Positions 1 through 4,748 of a DNA stretch of 5,695 bases are shown one piece after another. This DNA is from Geobacteraceae bacterium (lineage in GTDB: Bacteria; Desulfobacterota; Desulfuromonadia; Geobacterales; Geobacteraceae). The stretch is from assembly GCA_012797715.1 (NCBI GenBank), contig JAAZOO010000445.1, forward strand, positions 1 through 5,695, in the 5' to 3' direction. The notes beneath the pieces were generated by a model, which was not told where the DNA came from, did no database searches, and saw nothing but the letters and a program-made list of their open reading frames with translations. Each line of letters begins with the position of its first letter. The stretch's first letter is position 1. Position numbers and translations under genes: made by a program.

Positions 1-108
1 AAAAGGGCCCGGGCGGGAGAGAAGCTGTTGGACGAGGACGAGGGGTTGCGGAAGCTTCTGCAGGATCCGTCGGCAAGTCACCACCCCATGCAGAACGTCC
101 CCACATGA
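1..108 (+). CDS. C-terminal end of an unidentified protein (5' truncated by window)
   Basis: Reading from base 1 there are 35 open codons and then a TGA at 106-108. The tail is rich in charged residues (KRARAGEKLLDEDEG, then LRKLLQDPS) and ends in a short polar segment, NVPT. Most third codon positions are G or C, as in the certain genes here, and the charged amphipathic composition looks like a real helical C-terminus. A perfect inverted repeat begins 8 bases after the stop, which supports this as the true end of a plus-strand gene. The gene converges with the FIST chemoreceptor, leaving about 100 bases between the two stops. I do not recognise the family from so short a tail. Frame 3 is also open here and beyond, but it runs into the chemoreceptor gene and has poorer codon use. 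Confidence 0.6.
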   Translation, partial: KRARAGEKLLDEDEGLRKLLQDPSASHHPMQNVPT

Positions 109-115
109 CGGAAGA

Positions 116-172
116 GCGCCGGGCCTCACCACATCCTCAGGGGTTCGTGTGCAGGCCCGGCGCGGGTATTTT
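116..172 (+). terminator. Probable intrinsic terminator between convergent genes
   Basis: GCGCCGGGCCT (116-126) and AGGCCCGGCGC (153-163) are perfect 11-bp inverted repeats around a 26-base loop. On the plus strand they are followed after three G's by TATTTT (167-172). A smaller alternative hairpin, CCCG-GCG-CGGG (156-166), sits immediately before the same T-rich stretch. The position, just past the stop of the left-edge gene and before the stop of the convergent chemoreceptor gene, fits a terminator. On the minus strand the T-tract is poor, so it probably works mainly for the plus-strand gene. The loop is longer than in a classical terminator, which lowers confidence. Confidence 0.6.
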
Positions 173-209
173 CGGGATGACCGTCAGTCAGTGTTTCGGA
201 TGCGTGGCG

Positions 210-2234
210 TCATGCGTGCAGACGGGTCATCTGTTTCAGCGTGTCCGCTACCCCCTTGGTGTGGTCCGCCGTGTCGGCGGTCCTGCCGCTGGATTCCTCG
301 ATGACGCCCAAGAGGGATGAGAGGCTGGCCACGCTTTCCGACTGGGATTCGATCTCGCCGGCAACAGTGCCGATCTCGGAAGCCAGGCGGGAGATGTTGG
401 CGCTGATCTCCATGGCGCTCGTGCGTGATTTCTCCGCAAGATTGCGCACCTCGTCGGCGACGACCGCGAAGCCCCGTCCGCTTTCTCCGGCTCGGGCCGC
501 CTCGATGGCGGCGTTGAGGGCCAGCAGGTTGGTTTGATCCGCAATCTGCTCGATGATTTCCACTACGCTCTGAATCTGTCGGCTGGCTTCGGCAAGTTCA
601 TGGGCGCTTGCCGCCGAGGCGTTGGCCTGGAGTGCAAGGGATGAAAAATTCTCGCCCAACTGATGGATGGCCTGCACCTGCTGCTCGATGTGGGAGGCCA
701 GGTCATCGACGGAACCGTACAGATCGTTGGCGCAGTTCTCAAGCTGGCCGGCAAGGGTTTCCCTCTGGGCGTCCGCTTCGTACAGGGCCTGCCCCAGATC
801 GTTCAAACCGCCGAAAAGCCGTGCCATGGCAGGCTCAAGGCCGGACGCGTCCAGACGGCTTTCATACTGTTGTCCCTTGAAATCGTCGATCTGCCGGATG
901 ACGACCCGCGACAGTCCGCTCAGTTTCGAGATCTGCCTCCTCAGGAAGAATGCCTTGAACTCCCCGTAGTGGGCCACGAAGTTGTCCACATACTCATCCT
1001 GGAATTGCGCTCCGCCCGGAACGCGGAAGAAGAATACCGCGGTGAGCGTCTGGTTCAGGTTGAGGCCGAGAATCTCTCCGAAGGTTGAAAAACCCGCCAT
1101 GGCGCCGCACGTCATGACCTTCCCCATTTCGGAAAGCTCCCGTTCGTTGCAGAGGCGGCGCAGAATGCAGTCATTGAGAATTCCTGCGACGGGGTTGCCC
1201 GGCTTCCCCTGCATGAACCGCCGGAAATCCTTTTCCGTGTTGCCGACCAGGCCGGTTCTGCGCACCAGGTGCAGTTCCTCCCCGGGGGCGATATCGCAGT
1301 AGAAATGGACTCTGTCGGCATCGATGTTGAGCTGGGATATGGAACGGACGAAGAGTTCCTTTCCCACGGTAATGGCGAAGGAGTAATCGGCCAGTTTCGC
1401 CTCCAGGTTTGACGGGGAGCAGCCGAGGGTGGAGCACAGGGCCTCGATGAGCGAGCTGATACGGCCGTTGCCGTCAATCACCTGGTGCACATAGCGCTGT
1501 TCCACCGAAGCGGAAAGGACATGGAAGCTGCTCCCGGCCGGTTCGAAGTTCTGGCTCTTGAAGACCCCGAAGCGGGCTCCCGGCGCCGTCTTGATGAAGG
1601 CGATCAGGGCGTGGTTTTCCAGCTTTCGCTTGCCGTCGTGCAGCCAGGTATTGCGGAAGTCGAAGGTCCCTCCGGCCGATCCGCCCACGAACAGGCAGGG
1701 GAAACGTCCGGAATCATACAGGGCTTCCATGAAGAATGATTCGGAGGCGGACAGGCCGTCGAACAGGACGTATGCCAGGGTGTCGCGGAAGTCTATCTGC
1801 ATGTTTACCTTGAGACCCGCGATCGCCTTGCCGATACGGTCCACGCGATCCTTGAGTACCGTGTCGATGCTTCCCCGGCGCAGGTCTTCACACCCGAGGG
1901 GAACCGAGACAATCTCGGCTTCGGCTATGATGGAGGCGTCGAAGCACTGGACAACGACGCGATCCCATCGGCTTCCCGTCGCGCAGTAGAGCCTGCCGCC
2001 GTCGGCGTGTAGTTCTCCGGCGGTGGAACAGATCATCATGGGGACCCCGGGAAAGCGTGATACGATTGTCTTTGCAACCTGGTCGATGTCCACATGGGGG
2101 GACACGTAGGCGCAGACGAAAGTGGGGGAGATGCGCACTTTTCCCAATTCGCCGGAAAGCCCGGTCGACGTGGTCTGGAAGGCGACCGCGCCGGCGCCGG
2201 TTTTCTGTTTTTTTCCAAATCCCAGGATGCCCAT
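210..2234 (-). CDS. Soluble FIST-domain methyl-accepting chemotaxis protein
   Basis: This 674-aa protein has an N-terminal ligand sensor of the FIST type and a C-terminal chemoreceptor signalling domain. FIST_N covers about residues 35-225, with the typical CSTAGEL (69-75) and FVGGSAGG (182-189). FIST_C covers about 235-410, with CGAMAGFSTFGE (376-387) followed by the NQTLT segment (394-398). The MCP coiled coil runs from about 490 to the end. Its tip is textbook: IADQTNLLALNAAIEAARAG (564-583), then GRGFAVVADEVRNLAEKS (586-603). I see no transmembrane segment, signal peptide or HAMP domain, so it should be a cytoplasmic receptor that binds CheW/CheA. FIST domains are proposed to bind small metabolites such as amino acids; the ligand here is unknown. 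The C-terminus (TRLHA) has no CheR/CheB-tethering pentapeptide. The ATG at 2234 is preceded by AAAGGAGA at good spacing. A sigma-28-like promoter lies about 100 bases upstream. Family assignment is very secure. Confidence 0.95.
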   Translation of the reverse strand: MGILGFGKKQKTGAGAVAFQTTSTGLSGELGKVRISPTFVCAYVSPHVDIDQVAKTIVSRFPGVPMMICSTAGELHADGGRLYCATGSRWDRVVVQCFDASIIAEAEIVSVPLGCEDLRRGSIDTVLKDRVDRIGKAIAGLKVNMQIDFRDTLAYVLFDGLSASESFFMEALYDSGRFPCLFVGGSAGGTFDFRNTWLHDGKRKLENHALIAFIKTAPGARFGVFKSQNFEPAGSSFHVLSASVEQRYVHQVIDGNGRISSLIEALCSTLGCSPSNLEAKLADYSFAITVGKELFVRSISQLNIDADRVHFYCDIAPGEELHLVRRTGLVGNTEKDFRRFMQGKPGNPVAGILNDCILRRLCNERELSEMGKVMTCGAMAGFSTFGEILGLNLNQTLTAVFFFRVPGGAQFQDEYVDNFVAHYGEFKAFFLRRQISKLSGLSRVVIRQIDDFKGQQYESRLDASGLEPAMARLFGGLNDLGQALYEADAQRETLAGQLENCANDLYGSVDDLASHIEQQVQAIHQLGENFSSLALQANASAASAHELAEASRQIQSVVEIIEQIADQTNLLALNAAIEAARAGESGRGFAVVADEVRNLAEKSRTSAMEISANISRLASEIGTVAGEIESQSESVASLSSLLGVIEESSGRTADTADHTKGVADTLKQMTRLHA

Positions 2235-2240
2235 GGTAAA

Positions 2241-2248
2241 TCTCCTTT
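2241..2248 (-). promoter_or_regulatory. Ribosome binding site of the FIST chemoreceptor
   Basis: On the minus strand the sequence reads AAAGGAGA, six bases before the ATG at 2234-2232. This fixes the start of the 674-aa product and argues against internal starts. Confidence 0.8.
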
Positions 2249-2332
2249 GGTATGTGAATGTGCACCATCCGGCGAGAGGGTCTTTTCCCCGCCGATGAAT
2301 CTGCAGTGCGGTTCAACTGCCTTCTCTGGAAT

Positions 2333-2359
2333 GTATCGGCCGTTGCGGCAAAATCTTGA
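2333..2359 (-). promoter_or_regulatory. Sigma-28 (FliA)-type promoter for the FIST chemoreceptor
   Basis: On the minus strand the sequence reads TCAAGATT, 11 bases, then GCCGATAC. The enterobacterial FliA consensus is TAAAGTTT-N11-GCCGATAA, so the match is 6 of 8 in the -35 element, 7 of 8 in the -10 element, with exactly the consensus spacing. Transcription would start near 2325, giving a leader of about 90 bases before the ATG at 2234. Flagellar-type sigma-28 control of a chemoreceptor is what biology would predict. The match was found by eye, without a genome-wide background. Confidence 0.65.
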
Positions 2360-2370
2360 GTCGGTTTTTT

Positions 2371-2440
2371 CGCCCCGCTCCCTTCCCCCCGTCCAGGAAA
2401 CCTGCCCCTCCTTCCTCTTCCCTTCTTTTCCATCCGGCTC
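2371..2440. other. Pyrimidine-rich tract in the divergent promoter region
   Basis: In this 70-base stretch only 13 plus-strand bases are purines. It contains C-runs at 2373-2376, 2380-2382, 2385-2390 and 2405-2408, so the minus strand carries matching G-runs. It lies between the leftward sigma-28-like promoter and the rightward promoter of the DksA-like gene. No open frame of note uses it. The role, if any, is unknown; strand-asymmetric tracts can bend DNA or form G-quadruplexes. Confidence 0.45.
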
Positions 2441-2448
2441 TTCCGACG

Positions 2449-2477
2449 TTGTGAGTCGATGCTTTTGGGGTTACACT
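2449..2477 (+). promoter_or_regulatory. Possible sigma-70-type promoter for the DksA-like gene
   Basis: TTGTGA (2449-2454) and TACACT (2472-2477) each match the sigma-70 hexamers at 4 of 6 positions and are separated by exactly 17 bases. Transcription would start near 2484, about 35 bases before the ATG at 2519, leaving room for the ribosome binding site. This is the best-spaced candidate I found in the region, but both boxes are imperfect. Confidence 0.4.
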
Positions 2478-2518
2478 GAAAGAAAAGCCTTGCGCAAAGG
2501 AGAAGGAGGAAGAGGCCC

Positions 2519-2908
2519 ATGACGGGGACAGCGAAGGAGAGGCGGGAACGGTTGCGTGAAATACTGCGCAATGAAAAGCGGCGGCTGTGGCAGGAGCTCC
2601 GTTCGGAAATATTCCGCGAGCAGGAAACGCTCCATTCCGAGTATGACATACCCCAGGACATGGGGGAACAGAGCATGCTGGACGTCCTTTCCGACACCGG
2701 CCTTGCCGTGGCAGATGTGCTTCGTGAGCGTCTCAGCCGGATGGAAGAGGCGGAACGGAAGCTGGAAGAGGGGACTTTCGGAGTGTGCGAGGACTGCGGC
2801 GCAGATATCGAGGAGGAGCGGCTCAGGGTCGTTCCCTATGCAAGCCGGTGCGTCCATTGCCAGGAGAGAAGCGAAGGACCGTCCTACCCCCCGGAAGGGA
2901 CCTACTAG
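2519..2908 (+). CDS. DksA/TraR-family zinc-finger regulator of RNA polymerase
   Basis: The 129-aa product has the DksA layout: a helical coiled coil, then a four-cysteine zinc finger. The cysteines are at 90, 93, 111 and 114, giving C-x2-C-x17-C-x2-C, the same spacing as E. coli DksA; the core reads FGVCEDCGADIEEERLRVVP (87-106). Family members insert the coiled coil into the RNA polymerase secondary channel and, often with ppGpp, adjust initiation at stress-responsive promoters. An ungapped alignment from the zinc finger puts D47 and E50 where E. coli DksA has its essential tip residues D71 and D74, and S52 where it has A76. The tip is therefore conserved in charge but not identical. The protein is about 24 residues shorter at the N-terminus than E. 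coli DksA. The ATG at 2519 follows AAGGAGGA (2503-2510) with 8 bases between. It is diverged from the FIST receptor and appears monocistronic. A paralogue separate from the main dksA is likely, so I give no symbol. Confidence 0.9.
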   Translation: MTGTAKERRERLREILRNEKRRLWQELRSEIFREQETLHSEYDIPQDMGEQSMLDVLSDTGLAVADVLRERLSRMEEAERKLEEGTFGVCEDCGADIEEERLRVVPYASRCVHCQERSEGPSYPPEGTY

Positions 2909-2979
2909 GCCGGGTCGGCGGGTGACGTCATCCTTCCCACTCCGGATGGGTCGGAGGAGGTGAAAACGAGCGCAAGTAT

Positions 2980-3014
2980 GCGGGGTGCCGGAGCCGTAGG
3001 GTCGCGCGCCCCGC
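2980..3014. terminator. GC-rich stem-loop between convergent genes, possible terminator
   Basis: Bases 2980-2988 pair with 3006-3014 over nine positions including one G-U, with a 17-base loop. It lies in the 138-bp gap between the convergent DksA-like gene and the 68-aa gene, where a shared terminator would be expected. Neither strand has a clear T-tract directly after the stem, so if it terminates transcription it is not a classical intrinsic site. The same gap holds the 8-bp palindrome TGACGTCA (2923-2930) and two copies of TCCGGATG (2941-2948 and 3016-3023). Confidence 0.35.
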
Positions 3015-3046
3015 TTCCGGATGAAAACTGGGCGCCGTATCCCTCA

Positions 3047-3253
3047 TCACATCTTGAAATCTTCTTTCAGCTCTTTCATTACCTCCTGGAATTTTGCAAT
3101 GAGCACCGGGTCGTTGTCGGCCTGGGGCGTCAGCCTGTTCGGATCAATTCCCTTCAGCACCAGCTTTGCCTTGATAACATTGCCGATCAGAGGGTTGTCC
3201 CTCACCTTCTTACTGATAACCCTATCCAGCATCTCTCTCAATTTTCCCGCCAT
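3047..3253 (-). CDS. Small 68-aa protein of unknown function
   Basis: The product begins MAGKLREMLDRVISKKVRDN and ends ELKEDFKM. It is charged, has no membrane segment or signal peptide, and appears to be two or three helices joined by a turn (LKGIDPNRLTPQADNDP, residues 34-50). The final helix is lysine/glutamate-rich, which could support a coiled coil or protein docking. I chose the ATG at 3253 over the in-frame GTG at 3262 because a near-perfect Shine-Dalgarno lies directly before the ATG, and the GTG is inside that site. The gene follows the chemoreceptor-arm gene by five bases, so the two are surely co-transcribed and probably translationally coupled. I do not recognise the family. Its partner suggests a role near chemoreceptor signalling, but that is guilt by association only. 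Confidence 0.75.
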   Translation of the reverse strand: MAGKLREMLDRVISKKVRDNPLIGNVIKAKLVLKGIDPNRLTPQADNDPVLIAKFQEVMKELKEDFKM

Positions 3254-3256
3254 TGG

Positions 3257-3269
3257 AATCACCTCCCTT
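3257..3269 (-). promoter_or_regulatory. Near-perfect Shine-Dalgarno overlapping the upstream stop codon
   Basis: The minus strand reads AAGGGAGGTGATT. Its GGAGGTGAT is fully complementary to the ATCACCTCC found at the 3' end of 16S rRNA. The TGA inside it (3261-3259) is the stop codon of the upstream gene. The site decides the start at ATG 3253 and suggests that ribosomes finishing the first gene re-initiate on the second. Confidence 0.8.
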
Positions 3270-3627
3270 CGTTCTGTGCTGCCGACAGCCGGAACTGTCC
3301 TGCCACGTGCCGCAGCTCATGGGCGAGCCCTGCCAGCTGCTGCGCCGAAGCCGCCGATTCCTGGGCTCCCTTGGCAGTGTCCTGCACAACCCGGGGAATC
3401 TCCATGAGGCTGCCGGCGATCCCGGCGCTCGCGGCAGCCTGCTGTTTCCCAGCCGTGGCCATCCGGCTCACCTGCATGGTGACCTCGTGCATCATCTCCT
3501 GTATTTCCAGCAGGGCATCGCCCGATGGTGCCGCCTCACAGCTCCCTGCCTCCGCCTCCCTGACCCTTTCTTCCCGGGTGCCGACGGCCTGATCTGTCTT
3601 TGCCCCCACCTTCATTCTCTTCAGCAT
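3259..3627 (-). CDS. Tip-less chemoreceptor C-terminal arm, standalone or remnant
   Basis: The 122-aa product resembles only the return arm of a methyl-accepting chemotaxis protein, the helix after the hairpin tip. Residues 38-115 follow that pattern closely: ALLEIQEMMHEVTMQVSRMA (38-57), then RVVQDTAKGAQESAASAQQL (79-98), then the typical receptor ending LAHELRHVAGQFRL (101-114). Residues 6-36 fit the same arm more loosely. The conserved tip (normally ...NLLALNAAIEAARAGE...) is absent, so it should not bind CheA or CheW directly. There is no sensor, HAMP or membrane domain. The frame is intact, starts with ATG at 3627 after a modest AGGAAGGAAGG, and is coupled to the 68-aa gene. In-frame upstream codons show no tip sequence and reach a stop (TAG) 13 codons before the ATG. 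It may be the surviving 3' end of a deleted receptor gene or a small coiled-coil protein that joins receptor bundles; the sequence alone cannot decide. Confidence 0.75.
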   Translation of the reverse strand: MLKRMKVGAKTDQAVGTREERVREAEAGSCEAAPSGDALLEIQEMMHEVTMQVSRMATAGKQQAAASAGIAGSLMEIPRVVQDTAKGAQESAASAQQLAGLAHELRHVAGQFRLSAAQNEGR

Positions 3628-3644
3628 GGCCTTCCTTCCTGGAT

Positions 3645-3693
3645 GGGATTCTGGTGTCCGCGTCTACCGGAATCCCGGAATTGAAAAAATTCC
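3645..3693 (-). promoter_or_regulatory. Tandem short inverted repeats in the leader of the receptor-arm gene
   Basis: GGGATTC (3645-3651) pairs with GAATCCC (3670-3676), and 9 of 10 positions match if the arms are extended by three. Immediately next to it GGAATT (3677-3682) pairs with AATTCC (3688-3693) around GAAAA. CCGGAAT also occurs twice in direct orientation (3667-3673 and 3675-3681). The cluster begins 18 bases upstream of the ATG at 3627 and could be an operator or a leader structure. I see no convincing promoter for this unit. Confidence 0.35.
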
Positions 3694-3726
3694 ATTAACA
3701 ACGTATCAAACTTTTCGGTTGCCACC

Positions 3727-3749
3727 ATGGAATGCTCCATCAGCATTTT
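3727..3749. repeat. Two mutually exclusive small hairpins in the divergent region
   Basis: ATGGA (3727-3731) pairs with TCCAT (3736-3740), while the overlapping AATGCT (3731-3736) pairs with AGCATT (3742-3747), which runs into TTTT (3746-3749). Both use the central bases, so only one can form at a time. They lie in the gap between the leftward receptor-arm gene and the rightward response regulator. The stems are short and may be chance. Confidence 0.25.
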
Positions 3750-3799
3750 CCTGACGGGAAGCGGTGAAATTGCTTATGTCTCAGGGATTTCAGGCGCGG

Positions 3800-3827
3800 T
3801 TGACAAGGTTTGAAAGTAGTATATTGT
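3800..3827 (+). promoter_or_regulatory. Probable sigma-70-type promoter for the response regulator
   Basis: A consensus -35 box, TTGACA (3800-3805), is followed after 16 bases by TATTGT (3822-3827), a 4-of-6 match to the -10 box, in a locally AT-rich stretch. Transcription would begin near 3834 and leave a leader of about 90 bases before the ATG at 3925. The nearby TATATT (3820-3825) fits the consensus better, but its spacing of 14 is too short. Confidence 0.5.
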
Positions 3828-3924
3828 TCATCTGTGTTCCGTTACGTGCAGCGTTTCCGCAAACATTCATGGCGTTGCCCGGTGCTGCGCAGAGTCTTTG
3901 TGATTGGGTGCGAGGGAGTTCTCC

Positions 3925-4575
3925 ATGGTCGTGAGGGTGCTGCTGGTCGATGACCATCTCATTGTGCGGGAGGGTATTCGATTTTCCCTGGAAAAGCTGT
4001 CCGGTATCGAAGTGGTCGCCGAGGCCGACAATGGGCGGATGGCGCTGAAGCTGGTTGAGGAGTTTCTGCCGGATGTGGTCCTGATGGACGTGGTCATGCC
4101 GGACATGAACGGCATCGAGGCGACCAGAAGGATCGTCTCGAACTGTCCCGGAAGCAGGGTCCTCATTTTTTCGGGGCATTCGGACATGCAGATGATACTG
4201 GGAGCCCTGAAGGCGGGAGCCAGGGGGTTCATAATGAAATCCTGCTGCTCGATACAGGAGCTTGTTCGCGCCATCCAGTCCGTTGCGGCCAATGGTACCT
4301 ACTTCAGTTCGCCGGTGACTGAATCCATCCTCCGGGATTACATGGAGATCCGCAGCAAGGATACCAACGGGAGCGTTGTGCAGATATCACCCCGTGAGCG
4401 GGAGATCCTTCAGCTCCTCGCCGAGGGGAAGAATACGAAAGAGATAGCATTCGTGCTGGAAGTCAGCGCCAAAACGGTGGATACCCACAGAAAGCACATT
4501 ATGAACAAGCTGAAGGTGGGGAGCATTGCCGAACTGACCAAATTCGCCATCCGTGAAGGGCTGACACCCCTTTGA
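3925..4575 (+). CDS. NarL/FixJ-family response regulator (receiver plus LuxR-type HTH)
   Basis: This 216-aa DNA-binding response regulator is complete. The receiver domain (about 3-120) has the acidic pair D9/D10, the phosphoacceptor D55 in LMDVVMPDMNG (53-63), the switch residue S83 and the conserved K105, so it should be phosphorylatable. A linker leads to the LuxR-type helix-turn-helix (about 153-213), with the typical SPREREILQLLAEGKNTKEI (155-174) and the recognition-helix part SAKTVDTHRKHIMNKL (181-196). Such regulators dimerise on phosphorylation and act at promoters. The ATG at 3925 follows GAGGGAG (3912-3918) with six bases between; an in-frame TTG seven codons earlier lacks such a site and would place residues before the usual receiver start. 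The kinase-like gene 169 bases downstream is a plausible partner. The regulated genes cannot be told from the sequence. Confidence 0.93.
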   Translation: MVVRVLLVDDHLIVREGIRFSLEKLSGIEVVAEADNGRMALKLVEEFLPDVVLMDVVMPDMNGIEATRRIVSNCPGSRVLIFSGHSDMQMILGALKAGARGFIMKSCCSIQELVRAIQSVAANGTYFSSPVTESILRDYMEIRSKDTNGSVVQISPREREILQLLAEGKNTKEIAFVLEVSAKTVDTHRKHIMNKLKVGSIAELTKFAIREGLTPL

Positions 4576-4592
4576 GTGAGCGGTGATTGAAT

Positions 4593-4629
4593 TCACGTGA
4601 CCACAGAAGTGGAACCGCGCCGGCCGGCG
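4593..4629. repeat. Two palindromes in the gap between regulator and kinase-like gene
   Basis: TCACGTGA (4593-4600) and CGCCGGCCGGCG (4618-4629) are perfect palindromes of 8 and 12 bases. They sit 17 and 42 bases after the stop of the response regulator. Either could be an operator or part of a weak attenuator; no T-tract follows. The 12-bp site is GC-only and less surprising in GC-rich DNA. Confidence 0.3.
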
Positions 4630-4640
4630 GAGCCCCTCTG

Positions 4641-4748
4641 ATGAAAAATCCGGCTGCACCGGCCGGGTATCACGGGCAGGACCGGCACCCGACAGGCGAC
4701 CCTTCCCCTGGTGACGGTCCGTGCGTTCCACAGCGGGAGGCCCGATGA
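4641..4748 (+). CDS. Possible 35-codon leader ORF overlapping the next start (ATGA)
   Basis: An ATG at 4641, eight bases after GGCGGAG, opens 35 codons that end in a TGA at 4746-4748. This stop overlaps the ATG of the kinase-like gene at 4745 in the classic ATGA arrangement. The encoded peptide starts MKNPAAPAGYHGQ and is rich in proline, glycine and charged residues; it resembles no domain I know. The geometry suggests translational coupling of the downstream gene, but a short frame ending this way can arise by chance, and the downstream gene has its own GGGAGG (4735-4740). Low confidence as a gene. Confidence 0.25.
   Translation: MKNPAAPAGYHGQDRHPTGDPSPGDGPCVPQREAR

Noticed and set aside
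663..1088. Open frame of 141 codons on the plus strand inside the chemoreceptor gene
   Set aside because: It lies wholly antisense to a gene with unmistakable FIST and MCP motifs, and its peptide has no recognisable domain; GC-rich genes commonly create such shadows.
2311..2330. GG-N10-GC spacing on the minus strand suggestive of a sigma-54 promoter
   Set aside because: The invariant dinucleotides are present, but the surrounding bases (AGGCAG and CCGCA) match the TGGCAC/TTGCA consensus poorly, and a much better sigma-28 site lies alongside.
2235..2518. Possible cyclic-di-GMP (GEMM) riboswitch in the leader region
   Set aside because: I looked because such riboswitches are common in Geobacter-like genomes, but the conserved core around the tetraloop and receptor is not present in either orientation.
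2923..2930. TGACGTCA palindrome resembling a eukaryotic CRE site
   Set aside because: The organism is bacterial, and a single 8-bp palindrome in an intergenic gap is not evidence of a regulator.
3258..3266. ATCACCTCC on the plus strand, identical to the 3' end of 16S rRNA
   Set aside because: No other 16S sequence surrounds it; it is the complement of the strong Shine-Dalgarno of the minus-strand 68-aa gene.
2960..3592. Plus-strand open frame of 210 codons starting with GTG
   Set aside because: It is antisense to the 68-aa and 122-aa genes, its GTG lies within the GGAGGAGGTG stretch that would have to serve as its ribosome binding site, and the peptide has no domain. The minus-strand reading has clear MCP homology.
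3727..3813. 28-codon plus-strand frame starting MECSISIF
   Set aside because: It has no ribosome binding site, overlaps the predicted promoter of the response regulator, and is too short to support without further evidence.
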